Positions 16,620-25,117 of a stretch of DNA of 64,000 bases are shown here, piece by piece (positions within the stretch are counted from its first letter, which is position 1; every line of letters starts with the position of its first letter). Made by a program: the position numbers and the translations under genes. This DNA comes from Nostoc cf. commune SO-36. GTDB lineage: Bacteria; Cyanobacteriota; Cyanobacteriia; Cyanobacteriales; Nostocaceae. Below the pieces are notes generated by a model. The model searched no databases. It saw only the letters and a list, made by a program, of their open reading frames with translations, and was not told the origin of the DNA. Location: NCBI RefSeq assembly GCF_023734775.1, contig NZ_AP025732.1, forward strand, positions 2,486,501 to 2,550,500, in the 5' to 3' direction.

Positions 16620-17981
16620 ATGACTCTTGTTCCAACTATTCTGGGTATAATAGCCGGCATTAGCCTATATGTTGGTCTTTTACACTTACTAATTGCCTGT
16701 GGGCGATTAAAACCTGCGCTGCACTTCTGCTTTGGTTTAAGCTGTTTAGTAATTTTTGGTTATATTTTGGCTCTTATAGCCGAATATCAAGCCATGAATG
16801 TAGATGATTATATCAATGCCAAAAAATTGGTAACTTCTTTAGGGTATGCTTACGGGATTACTAATGTTTGGTTTGTGTCTTTATACACTAATATCAAGCC
16901 AATACGTTTAATTTTGGTACTCAATAGCCTATATATTATTAGTCTATTAATTAACCTAATTTCCCCTACAGGGATTCTCTACTCTCATATCAGTAGCCTA
17001 TCAAGTATTTCTTTGCCTTGGGGCGAATCAATTTCTTACCCAGAAGGTACACTTAGTTCTTTATTCAGTTTCCACATATTAGCTTTAACCAGTACTACTG
17101 TTTTCCTTTTTTTTGCCTGTTACCGTCAATATCGGCGCGGTGAGAAGCAAGCTGCACTCACTTTAAGTTTAAGCGTGGCAATTTTGATAGCAACTATTCA
17201 ACACGATCGCCTAGTGGATTTAGGGACAATCAAATTCATATACCTGGCTGGATTTGGATTTATGTCCTTCGTGATAATTATGAGTCTACGCTTGTCCAAG
17301 GAGTTGATGCAAGCGGTGAAACTACACGAACAATTGATAGAAAGCGAACGGCTACGCAAGATTGCTGTGGAACTGGAGCGAAATCGCCTCGCCCGCGACT
17401 TACACGATTCGGTATCGCAGACATTATTTACAGTGGCGACAATTGCCGAAGCTTTGCCTAGAGTGTGGAAACGCAACCCAGAGACAGCCCAACAGGGATT
17501 AGAGGAACTTGCCCAACTCACACAAGGGGCGTTAGCAGAAATGCGGAATCTACTGATGGAGTTGCGTCCTAATGGTTTGGTAGAGAAACCTTTAGGTGAA
17601 TTGCTACACCAGTTAACCAAGGCAATTCAAGGACGGGCAAGTTTACAGATAATCACAACGGTGGAAACCGATCATCGCTCTTTGTCTAATGAAGTGAAGC
17701 TTGTTTTCTACCGGATTACTCAAGAGGCACTGAATAATATTATTAAATATGCCCAAGCAACGCAAGTATCAGTCAGCCTCCACGGTGATTCACAGGAAAT
17801 AGTCTTGCGTATTAGTGATAATGGCTGTGGTTTTGACTCCAACAAAATACCATCTGGTCATCTGGGCATAGCAATTATGAAAGAACGGGCTGAGTCCATC
17901 GGCGCTATTTTTCATTTGTCAAGCTATCCAGGGAAGGGGACTGAGATTGTTCTGAGTTGGTCAAGCGCTATCAATAAATGA
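16620..17981 (+). CDS. Membrane-bound NarL/DegS-type sensor histidine kinase
   Basis: 453 residues. The N-terminal half (about 1-230) contains seven or so hydrophobic segments and no recognised extracellular ligand domain. A linker helix leads to the HisKA_3 phosphoacceptor NRLARDLHDSVSQTLF (His about residue 262) and an X-box-like helix ALAEMRNLLMELRP. The HATPase_c domain has EALNNIIKYAQATQVSV (N box), ISDNGCGFD (G1) and GHLGIAIMKERAESIGA. This class autophosphorylates and passes phosphate to LuxR/NarL-type regulators, one of which follows (frameshifted). Its ATG overlaps the stop of the repeat-derived frame (TAATG). An inverted repeat right at its stop is a likely terminator. Confidence 0.88.
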   Translation: MTLVPTILGIIAGISLYVGLLHLLIACGRLKPALHFCFGLSCLVIFGYILALIAEYQAMNVDDYINAKKLVTSLGYAYGITNVWFVSLYTNIKPIRLILVLNSLYIISLLINLISPTGILYSHISSLSSISLPWGESISYPEGTLSSLFSFHILALTSTTVFLFFACYRQYRRGEKQAALTLSLSVAILIATIQHDRLVDLGTIKFIYLAGFGFMSFVIIMSLRLSKELMQAVKLHEQLIESERLRKIAVELERNRLARDLHDSVSQTLFTVATIAEALPRVWKRNPETAQQGLEELAQLTQGALAEMRNLLMELRPNGLVEKPLGELLHQLTKAIQGRASLQIITTVETDHRSLSNEVKLVFYRITQEALNNIIKYAQATQVSVSLHGDSQEIVLRISDNGCGFDSNKIPSGHLGIAIMKERAESIGAIFHLSSYPGKGTEIVLSWSSAINK

Positions 17982-18014
17982 AAAACTCCACGCCACTTGC
18001 GGGATGGAGTTTTT
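17981..18014 (+). terminator. Rho-independent-like terminator after the kinase
   Basis: AAAAACTCC (17981-17989) pairs with GGAGTTTTT (18005-18013), ending in a T-run, immediately at the kinase stop. The following 100 bp contains GGGCATGGGGAATGGGGCAT repeat DNA typical of Nostoc spacers. Confidence 0.7.
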
Positions 18015-18372
18015 GGGCATGGGGAATGGGGCATGGGGAAGAGTCTCTAATGCCCAATGCCCAGTGCCCCAAGTGGCGGGGCAGCTATCCCTCTACAGAC
18101 ACCTGAGGATGGAGTTTCCCGCCGCTTTTAATAAAGTTAACTATTTAAAGCGTGATTTGTTCTTTTTGATTGCTTATTGATAAGGATTTTAGACGTATTT
18201 GCTTTTTGTAATACAGGTATGTTTATTTCAATCGACTTACTGAGAAAAGACAAGCTTATATATAACGTAAGATTTTTTCGTCAGGTTAAGAATCTCACGT
18301 ATAAATACTGAAAATGGAAGTATAGTGTAATGTAAATGTATTAAAAATAGTTTTGATATCCCGGATTTATAT
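18015..18372. other. Spacer between kinase and response regulator
   Basis: Repeat DNA (GGGCATGGGG words and a GCCACTTG/CAAGTGGC pair) to about 18070, then AT-rich DNA with no ORF that probably holds the regulator's own promoter. Confidence 0.4.
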
Positions 18373-19023
18373 ATGGAAAAAGATAAATCATTGAAACGAA
18401 TTCGGGTGATTACTGTTGACGATCATGAAATTCTGCGGGGAGGTATTAAATTTGTCTTGCTGGCGTTTGATGACATTGAATTAGTGGGTGAAGCGCGTAA
18501 TGCAGATGAAGCAATACATTTGTGCGAACAGTTGCAGCCAGATGTGGTGCTGATGGATTTGATGATGGTGGGTATGAATGGGCAGAAGCAACAAGAGCTA
18601 TCCGCAAAAAATACCCAGAAATTCAAGTTTTAATTTTGACGAGTTTTCTAGCGAATGACTTGGTACAGAAAGCAATACAAGCCGGAGCCATTAGCTACCT
18701 GCTCAAGGGTATCTCGATTGATGAGTTGGCAAATGCCATACGAGCCGCTGCGATTGGTCGCTCTATGTTGGCTGGCAACAGAGGTAATTCAGGCTTTGCT
18801 GCAACCAAGCAAACCTTCATCCCAAACTGTCTATGAATTGAGCAAACGCCAGGGAGAAGTTTTAGCACTGCTGGCTTTAGGATTGAGTAATGATGCGATC
18901 GCTCAACGGATGAAACTGAGTCCTTCTACCATTAGGCATCATGTCAGTCAGGTACTAAGTAAGTTAGGAGTAACGAACCGCACTGAGGCTGCAACTACAG
19001 CAGTACGAGTTGAATGTCTTTAG
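18373..19023 (+). pseudogene. NarL/LuxR-family response regulator with two frameshifts
   Basis: Three overlapping frames together make a complete NarL-type regulator. Piece 1 is the receiver start (VITVDDHEILRGGI, phospho-Asp in DVVLMDLMM), to about 18580. Piece 2 is EATRAIRKKYPEIQ, VLILTSFLANDLVQKAIQAG, AISYLLKGISIDELANAI, to about 18770. Piece 3 is ATEVIQALL, then the HTH LSKRQGEVLALLALGLSNDA, TIRHHVSQVLSKLGVTNRTE. A base appears missing at GAATGGGCAGAA and one extra at GGCTGGCAACA, so the net frame is restored only for the C-terminal HTH. As written, translation stops at 18633. It is either decayed or a sequence error; it sits next to its likely cognate kinase. Confidence 0.85.
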
Positions 19024-19089
19024 TATTGGTGAATCAACTTAGTTACTTTTGAATATTTTATATTGCAAAGTTTTAAGAAAATTGATTTT

Positions 19090-19145
19090 AACAAGAGTAG
19101 TAGCAATACCTACGGTGAGCTACGCCAACGGCTACTACTCTTGTT
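19090..19145. repeat. Leader hairpin of array 6 (perfect 15-bp stem)
   Basis: AACAAGAGTAGTAGC (19090-19104) pairs perfectly with GCTACTACTCTTGTT (19131-19145), enclosing the dispersed motif CCTACGGTGAGCTACGCCAA. In the other leaders the equivalent arms are only partly complementary. Confidence 0.8.
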
Positions 19146-19174
19146 ACGCCAGTAAGGTGTTTAATTTTTGCAGG

Positions 19175-19324
19175 TCAATGCAATTAAGGTGCAGGTCGAT
19201 GCAACTAAGGTGCAAGCCAATGCAATTAAGGTGCAAGCCAATGCAACTAAGGTGCAAGCCAATGCAACTAAGGTGCAGGGCGATGCAATTAAGGTGCAGG
19301 TCGATGCAACTAAGGTGCAGCCTG
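19175..19324 (+). repeat. 21-bp tandem repeat array 6 (about 7 units, most regular)
   Basis: Seven units close to AATGCAACTAAGGTGCAAGC, the most homogeneous array and therefore probably the youngest. The plus frame from 19168 is open through the array (heptads VNAIKVQ, VDATKVQ, ANATKVQ) and continues into non-repeat sequence to 19410. Confidence 0.85.
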
Positions 19325-19406
19325 GTAGAGAAAAGAAAAATTCAAAGTTTTATCAATTCACGGCTTTTACTAATCCTAAAACTAGTTGGTACAAAAAGTT
19401 TCAGTG

Positions 19407-19491
19407 CTAGCGATCGTCTTGTTTGTTATCGCTATGGTCTAATACTGCCTATACTTACCTCCACCTTCTGTGATGCTTCAACGATTTGGTG
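19407..19491 (-). repeat. Duplicate of the hglT 3' end
   Basis: This segment matches 20411-20491, the last about 20 codons of hglT plus its downstream DNA. On the minus strand it encodes HQIVEASQKVEVSIGSI then stop, against the genuine YQIVEGKQKVEVGTGSIRR. The two copies are direct repeats flanking about 0.9 kb that contains the TA pair at 19577-20168. Confidence 0.75.
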
Positions 19492-19576
19492 GTTCTGCCT
19501 ACGACGGGAGCCGCCATCGCTTTTAGCGTCTCCCTTTGGGAAAAGAGTGCGACTCCCTCACCGCTACGCGTCTACG

Positions 19577-19954
19577 CTACCAATTAAGAACTGCTAATGT
19601 TGATACTTTCGCAAATTCTCGATCCGCCGTTACTAGGTTTGCAGTTACCTGGAGCGCCATCGCTGTGATGATTGCGTCGGGTAGTTTCAGTCGATATTGC
19701 TGACGAAGTTGGATAATTTGCTCAATTAACACCGTATCATCAGCCATTAAACTAACAACTTCAACTCGTTGGATAAACTGCTGAAAAAGTTGACGATTTC
19801 CCTGACTCAACCCAGAAAATGCTAGAAATTCAATTTTACTAATAATCGAAATCCCGATCCAATCAGCATTTTGTAACAGTTGCAGCAGCTGTAAATTTCC
19901 TTGTAGCAGTGCTACAATCGCATTTGTATTCAACAAGTAGCGACTACCACTCAT
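19577..19954 (-). CDS. PIN-domain ribonuclease toxin (VapC-like)
   Basis: This 125-residue VapC-type protein begins YLLNTNAIVALLQGN; an Asn stands where the first catalytic Asp usually is (LDTN), although the following TN is kept. The conserved Glu is in ISIISKIEFLAF, the third acidic residue in LKLPDAIITAMAL and the last in LVTADREFAKV. The D-to-N change at the first position may weaken activity; other cyanobacterial PIN proteins also carry LNTN, so this is not proof of inactivity. The start overlaps the antitoxin gene by 11 bp. Confidence 0.85.
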   Translation of the reverse strand: MSGSRYLLNTNAIVALLQGNLQLLQLLQNADWIGISIISKIEFLAFSGLSQGNRQLFQQFIQRVEVVSLMADDTVLIEQIIQLRQQYRLKLPDAIITAMALQVTANLVTADREFAKVSTLAVLNW

Positions 19955-20168
19955 CCCGTAGCACCTTTTGCATCGCTAATGCGTCTCTCTCCCAAACCAA
20001 TTTCCCTGCAACATCGGAAAAATCATAATCAGATTTTTGTGTTCTGTCTGATGCAACCGGATTCAAAACAACCACAATATTCACCTGTCCAGGCGCTAGC
20101 TGTGTTGGGATATCAAGATGCAAATTCCCCGACGCATCAACAATTGTCGTAAGTTGAAAAACTTCCAT
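19944..20168 (-). CDS. VapB-like antitoxin
   Basis: A 74-residue protein: MEVFQLTTIVDASGNLHLDI, then PTQLAPGQVNIVVVLNPVAS, with an acidic C-terminal tail (SDYDFSDVAGKLVWERD). The N-terminal beta pattern (VDASGNLHLDIPTQLAPGQV) is common among cyanobacterial antitoxins paired with PIN toxins. Order and overlap match a type II TA operon. Confidence 0.75.
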   Translation of the reverse strand: MEVFQLTTIVDASGNLHLDIPTQLAPGQVNIVVVLNPVASDRTQKSDYDFSDVAGKLVWERDALAMQKVLRDEW

Positions 20169-20214
20169 TGTTATTTCAGCTATTGAACTCTAGTTTCATT
20201 TTAATGCGATGTCT

Positions 20215-20345
20215 ACGACGGGCAATACTGCTCGGGTAAAGCATTTTTAACTCGGCATTGGGTTTGGGGAAAAGGTTAAAGGTTTTTTCTTACCCCTTAC
20301 CCTTTTCCCCAAAACCCGACAAGTATTGCTACGACGGGCTATGCC
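20215..20345. repeat. Inverted repeat between antitoxin and hglT
   Basis: CTACGACGGGCAATACTGC near 20213 and GTATTGCTACGACGGG near 20322 flank a long hairpin in which GTTTGGGGAAAAGGTTAAAGG pairs imperfectly with CCCCTTACCCTTTTCCCCAAAAC. Non-coding; may also terminate transcription of hglT, which ends at 20433. Confidence 0.6.
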
Positions 20346-20432
20346 TACGTACCCTTTAACTAATAGCCTTAGTCAAAGTCACTAATTAGCGATCGCTAGT
20401 ATTTATGGTACTAGCGATCGCGTTTGTTATCG

Positions 20433-21710
20433 TTAGCGTCTTATACTGCCTGTACCTACCTCCACCTTCTGTTTTCCTTCAACGATTTGGTAAAGTTTGT
20501 GTTCAAATTTCTGCATACATGCTGACCAATCAAATTCGAGTATAGAAGGGCGAGCGTGTCTAGTCATATCTGCTTTCAAATCGGGATTTTCCAGAATTGC
20601 AATCACCTTTTGAGCGAAGTCTGTAGGATTGTTAGGTTGGGCAAGGAAGCCGTTACGACCAGGAAATACCTGTTCTGAGGTTGACGGTGCAAAAACAGCA
20701 ACCAGAGGGGTTCCAGAGGCTAATGCCTCGTTATTCGTAGTGCAGAAGTTCTCGGTGACAGAGGGGTTGACAAAAATATCTGCTCTGGCAAACCAACCTA
20801 GAAGTTCTGTACCATGAGACTCACCCCATACAGTAACACCCGATCCAAACTTTTTAGCACGTTCGCGGATCTCTTCATCTAGCGGGCCACTACCAACAAT
20901 TACCAGATGGACATCAGGGATTTTGGCAGCTATGACTGGAAAGATATCAAGCAATTGGTTGACATTCTTTTCGGGTGTGATGCGTCCGACAAACAAAATA
21001 GTTGGTCGGTTATCATCAGGAATTGGATTGTAACAAATGTTTCGCGGGTGGAATTTTTCGCAATCGATGCCTTGATAAGCGACGTATTCAGCACGTTGGC
21101 ATTTTAGTTCTTCGTATTTCGTGAGTTGTTCTTTAGAAGAGAAGTAATTGAAGTCATAAAACTCACTAAATTGCTTGACTAAAACGGGAACGATCGGACG
21201 AACCAAATTGAAGAATCTGTCTCCAAAGTAATATTTGATATACGCAACGATATCTGTATGGAAGAGTGATATTATTGGCGTGCCTGTTCGTTTTGCGTAT
21301 TGAGTGCCGATAGGACGACCATAACCTTGCAAGAAAAATGAGTATAAACCTCTCATTTGTGCTGCTTCTTCAACTACGATAATATCGGGTTGGAACTTCT
21401 CCAGCAATTTGGTATCGCTCCAATGCCGATAGTTCAACGGTTGAGGAAGAGACTTATAGAATAGCAGTGGTTCTGTGGGGAATGCGTAAGTAGATAAATT
21501 GGGGAAAGACTGAATTTCCTCTAAACCTGGCATGGGGCGATCGCCGACATTTTTGGGGTAGCGATCGTTGATTTGCGGATGGATTAGAAAAACCTCATGT
21601 CCCTGCTCTAGCAACCAACGAACTCGTTGGTGAACTGCAACGGAAACACCGGTCAAAAAAGGAGCATACAACCCTGTAAATAGTGCAATGCGAAGTTTTT
21701 GCTTAGTCAT
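20433..21710 (-). CDS. hglT: Heterocyst glycolipid glycosyltransferase
   Basis: A 425-residue GT-B glycosyltransferase (family 1/4 type). N-terminal domain: LRIALFTGLYAPFLTGVSVA, VHQRVRWLLEQGHEVFLIHP. C-terminal nucleotide-sugar domain: ILFVGRITPEKNVNQLLDIF, LVIVGSGPLDEEIRERA, FVNPSVTENFCTTNNEALAS with the E-x7-E type motif. In Anabaena 7120 the gene in this position (all5341, hglT) attaches glucose to the very-long-chain polyketide-derived alcohol of heterocyst glycolipids. The identification rests on family plus location at the end of the hgd/hgl island, so it is strong but not sequence-verified. The 3' end has a duplicated fragment about 1 kb further left. Confidence 0.82.
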   Translation of the reverse strand: MTKQKLRIALFTGLYAPFLTGVSVAVHQRVRWLLEQGHEVFLIHPQINDRYPKNVGDRPMPGLEEIQSFPNLSTYAFPTEPLLFYKSLPQPLNYRHWSDTKLLEKFQPDIIVVEEAAQMRGLYSFFLQGYGRPIGTQYAKRTGTPIISLFHTDIVAYIKYYFGDRFFNLVRPIVPVLVKQFSEFYDFNYFSSKEQLTKYEELKCQRAEYVAYQGIDCEKFHPRNICYNPIPDDNRPTILFVGRITPEKNVNQLLDIFPVIAAKIPDVHLVIVGSGPLDEEIRERAKKFGSGVTVWGESHGTELLGWFARADIFVNPSVTENFCTTNNEALASGTPLVAVFAPSTSEQVFPGRNGFLAQPNNPTDFAQKVIAILENPDLKADMTRHARPSILEFDWSACMQKFEHKLYQIVEGKQKVEVGTGSIRR

Positions 21711-22118
21711 AATAAATGGGAATATTTCACAAAATTGCTGGTTTTTAACTTAGGATTTACGCAGCAAATCTTTGATGAACATCCTGATTATTTGGTTCAG
21801 AAATTCCCAATACAGTTAAACTAAGGATTTACGCATTTTCAGCTAGCAGAAATTTTCGATGGTGAAGAAGATGTTTCTAACTGGAGTTTAGAAACTATCG
21901 AAACTTCCAAATTACTAAGTCAAAATTCCCCTTAATATACTTATCTAAACCCTTGGCATTAATGTAAATACGTTTTGTCAATCAACAAGCAAAAGCGTGT
22001 ATTTTGACAAGGGTTATAGCTAATATAGTTCTACTAAATATAAGATAATATAATTTGAATACTAGGGAATGTTTAGTGTAAGAACTTTCATACCCTAGTT
22101 CATATCTAGCGATTTAAT
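21711..22118. other. Intergenic region with a possible gene remnant
   Basis: Two direct copies of AGGATTTACGCA occur (about 21752 and 21825). After the second, a short plus-strand frame encodes LAEIFDGEEDVSNWSLETIE, TSKLLSQNSP, stop at about 21935, with no start. It looks like the tail of a lost gene, but the family is not recognisable. The rest is AT-rich. Confidence 0.4.
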
Positions 22119-23378
22119 TCAGAGAGAAACCTTGCTATCAATAGGCTGATCTAACCATTGATAAGGACGATATTCGACTAGCCGGATATTCCAAGGCCCT
22201 TGAACGCGATAGCTGACACCGCGCCAAGTGACTGTTGAAATCCACAGCGATGACAGCATCGCTAACCCATAAACCCATTGTGTCAAGGGAATCCCAATCA
22301 ACATTCTGATGATTGTAGCAACTGATAATTTGGCGATCGCCTGGTCATTAGAGCGAACCACTCGCTGTATCTCTAATTCCAACACAAGCATTATCAACAG
22401 TAATCCGGCAGTATAGATACTATAGCAGCCTAACAAGATAGCCGCAGCTTCCCATTTTGCCTCTAACAACGATCCTAGAACTAAAATGATCAGTAGAGTC
22501 GGAAACAAAATGCTAGAAACAGCTTCACTAACAAGAGCTAACCAACGTGGATGATACAGTCGAGAAAAAAGAATGAGGCGCTTGAGATAATCTATTAAGT
22601 TGAATAAATCAGTCTCTTCACGATTGACTATTAACAGCGAAGGCACAAACTTTATCTGAAAACCATGTTTTTTCAGGATGTCGTGCATCATAAAATCTTC
22701 GCCCAAAGCTTGTCCCCACTTATCTAGGAGTTCTGTTTGGCGAAGTACTTCTGTTTTCACAGCCAAAGTTCCACCCCAAGGAATTTGGAAGATAAACATT
22801 TGCACTACAGTGGATACGTTGCCGACGTAGCGCACTAAAGAACCCCAATACCTACCTGTTGGTACATACCAACGATTACCTGTTGTTGCTCCCACTTTGG
22901 CATCGGCTAGAGGACTGACTAATTCTCGTAGCCAATTTACATGGACTATCGTATCAGCATCTACTAAAGCAACCACTTTGTATGAGTCATCCAACTCACG
23001 GACAGCTTGGATTAAAGAACTGCATTTGAGACTACAATTGTTACGTACTATTCTCAAAGGGCTGATTTGAACATTAGTCGCTTCTTGCTCAGTGATAGTT
23101 TCACTAGCAATTTTCCAAGCGGGATCTTCGTGACTATCAACGATCAACTTTAAATCATACTGTGGATAGTTTTGATTTAGGAGCGATCGCAAACATCTAG
23201 GCAAAAACGGATCAGCACCGCGTAGACAAAGAATCACTGCGGTTTTGGGTAACTGATCATCTGGTAACAAGTATTTTTTAGATGAGCGCAGATACCATAT
23301 AAAGACAAGCGTGAAACACACCTGAATAACCAGCCAACCCGTCAAAGACTTAGACAGAAATATCGCCAAATCTTCCAT
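22119..23378 (-). CDS. Membrane-anchored family 2 glycosyltransferase
   Basis: Read from MEDLAIFL (23378), which precedes the first TM segment; a longer frame reaches 23423. One N-terminal TM (about residues 10-30) leads to a GT-A domain (TAVILCLRGADPFLPRCLRS; DxD in VALVDADTIV; GEDFMMHD as the acceptor-side Q/E-D-type motif), then three to four C-terminal TM helices. This layout is that of ceramide-glucosyltransferase-like enzymes (GT21/GT2). Its place between hglT and hgdABC suggests a role in glycolipid or envelope sugar transfer in heterocysts; the substrate is unknown. Confidence 0.75.
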   Translation of the reverse strand: MEDLAIFLSKSLTGWLVIQVCFTLVFIWYLRSSKKYLLPDDQLPKTAVILCLRGADPFLPRCLRSLLNQNYPQYDLKLIVDSHEDPAWKIASETITEQEATNVQISPLRIVRNNCSLKCSSLIQAVRELDDSYKVVALVDADTIVHVNWLRELVSPLADAKVGATTGNRWYVPTGRYWGSLVRYVGNVSTVVQMFIFQIPWGGTLAVKTEVLRQTELLDKWGQALGEDFMMHDILKKHGFQIKFVPSLLIVNREETDLFNLIDYLKRLILFSRLYHPRWLALVSEAVSSILFPTLLIILVLGSLLEAKWEAAAILLGCYSIYTAGLLLIMLVLELEIQRVVRSNDQAIAKLSVATIIRMLIGIPLTQWVYGLAMLSSLWISTVTWRGVSYRVQGPWNIRLVEYRPYQWLDQPIDSKVSL

Positions 23379-23508
23379 TAAATTTTTAGTCTCCGACAGA
23401 ATGAGGGATTGGGCATGGGGCATTGGAAAGAAGACAAGGGGCAGGGAGCGCGGAGCAGAGGAGAAAAATAATTATTCTCCCCCTGCCCCCTGCTTCTTCC
23501 CCACTCCT

Positions 23509-23976
23509 TTACGAATCCAGCGAATATTTCATGATGATGTTGACTGTTGTATTTTTGTTTACAACAAAACTGGCATCACGAAACTTTGGTGTACCTGTTT
23601 GTATGGACACAGTTGGATTTTTGGAAATCCCAAAACCTTCTTGGGGAATACCGAAAAAGTCTTTATTGAGTTTGCGATCGCCATTTTGATCATCAACTAC
23701 AGCAACAGCATAAGTTCCCGCCTTCAAACCAGAGAATTCTTTTTTTACAGAAGTGCCAGTAATCTTAGTACAGCCACTTTGAGATCCACTAGAATTACTC
23801 ATCGGAAAACCTTGTTCACTAGCATAAACTCGAAAACAAATCTCGCCTTTTTGGTGATCTATTCCGTTTACCACAACACTTAGTGTTGCAGTTGGCTCTG
23901 CATTCACAGTTTTAGCAAAGCTGACGCTCATTAAAGTAGCAAGCAAAACATGAGATAGTTGAGATAGTTTCAGCAT
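23509..23976 (-). CDS. Secreted DUF2141 protein
   Basis: Started here at MLKLSQLSHVLLATLMSVSF, because that Met gives a clean signal peptide (cleavage near VNAEP), whereas the longer frame to 24024 adds a non-hydrophobic leader. The mature part matches DUF2141: LSVVVNGIDHQKGEICFRVY, FSGLKAGTYAVAVVDDQNGD, KDFFGIPQEGFGISKNP. Small periplasmic beta-sandwich proteins of this family have no established function. The gene sits between two glycosyltransferases of the hgl island and may be co-transcribed with them. Confidence 0.75.
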   Translation of the reverse strand: MLKLSQLSHVLLATLMSVSFAKTVNAEPTATLSVVVNGIDHQKGEICFRVYASEQGFPMSNSSGSQSGCTKITGTSVKKEFSGLKAGTYAVAVVDDQNGDRKLNKDFFGIPQEGFGISKNPTVSIQTGTPKFRDASFVVNKNTTVNIIMKYSLDS

Positions 23977-24027
23977 AGTTTTGTAGTCAAAATAGGTGAT
24001 TTCGGGTCTGATAAAAAGCTGCATTTA

Positions 24028-25047
24028 CTAGCTTTTATTTGTGAACTGATTCTTCCAAAGTATGGCTTGCTCTTGTTTAATTGATGGTAGTTGCAAACCT
24101 TTCCAAAATACTTGCAGCGCTATTAGCAAATCTTTCAGCAAAAGATATTCTGTCCCTTTTAACTGCTGATATAGACTTCTATGACAACACAGCCGCTCAT
24201 GCAAACTCAGGGGACTACGCCATATAGAGAGTATATACTCCCAGATTATTCTCCAATGTGGCAATAAAATTTGTCCTTTCTTTGCTGGATCAAACCACAC
24301 TGCAAAGCCATAAAAATCAGGCAGCATATTCAAGCATGATTTTTGATTTTTGTTTGCTAACAACAAGTAATTGGGAAAAAACATACTAATTGATTGTTGC
24401 GGATGACTTCTGGGAAAAAATAGGTATTCAGGAATTTCATAAAACCTACCAAGAATACCAAGTCTTAACAGCAGAACTCCATCTGCATAACCGTAACCAC
24501 CCATAGGCGGAATCATTCTCAGGGCACTGGCCCGAATTACCCCATAACATTGATAACATAAATGCTTGGTCAGTAATTCGTGAAAACGCTCGTGTGGTTT
24601 TAGTGCATCTGTCTTGAGTTTGATATCGTAATTTTGGAGAAAATTCCCCTGTTCATCAATGAAATATGCCTGGGAGTGACACAAGATTATAGTAGGATCT
24701 TGGTCAAGCACCTCAACACACTTCTTGATAAAATCTGGAGAATGTAGATCATCACAAGCTGCCCATTTAAAGTACTCACCCGAAGACAATTTAAAAACGC
24801 GATTAAAGTTACCAGCACAACCGATATTTTTGTCATTGCGGTAGTAACAAATACGCTTGTCTTGCTCGGCATAAGCTCTACAGATTTCTTCAGTTTTATC
24901 TGTAGATGCATTATCTGAAATAATTAACTCAAAATCTTCAAAAGTCTGAGCCAAGAGTGAATCTATGGCTTCTTTGATAAATTTTTCACCATTGTATACA
25001 GGTAATCCGATGCTCAATCGTGGCTGATTGCTACTCATAGAAAACAA
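24028..25047 (-). CDS. Family 2 glycosyltransferase
   Basis: A 339-residue soluble GT-A enzyme: LSIGLPVYNGEKFIKEAIDS, LISDNASTDKTEEICRAYAE, RNDKNIGCAGNFNRVF, then the acidic metal site KWAACDDLHS. Starting at MFSMSS or MSSNQP (three codons later) are both possible. It lies in the leftward arm of the heterocyst glycolipid island, in the position of Anabaena all5344. The donor and acceptor are not known. Confidence 0.82.
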   Translation of the reverse strand: MFSMSSNQPRLSIGLPVYNGEKFIKEAIDSLLAQTFEDFELIISDNASTDKTEEICRAYAEQDKRICYYRNDKNIGCAGNFNRVFKLSSGEYFKWAACDDLHSPDFIKKCVEVLDQDPTIILCHSQAYFIDEQGNFLQNYDIKLKTDALKPHERFHELLTKHLCYQCYGVIRASALRMIPPMGGYGYADGVLLLRLGILGRFYEIPEYLFFPRSHPQQSISMFFPNYLLLANKNQKSCLNMLPDFYGFAVWFDPAKKGQILLPHWRIIWEYILSIWRSPLSLHERLCCHRSLYQQLKGTEYLLLKDLLIALQVFWKGLQLPSIKQEQAILWKNQFTNKS

Positions 25048-25117
25048 GTATCCAGAAAATCTGTGAATTCTTTTATGCTTAGTTGCAGATAATTGTTAGG
25101 TAGATGCAACCGAATAA

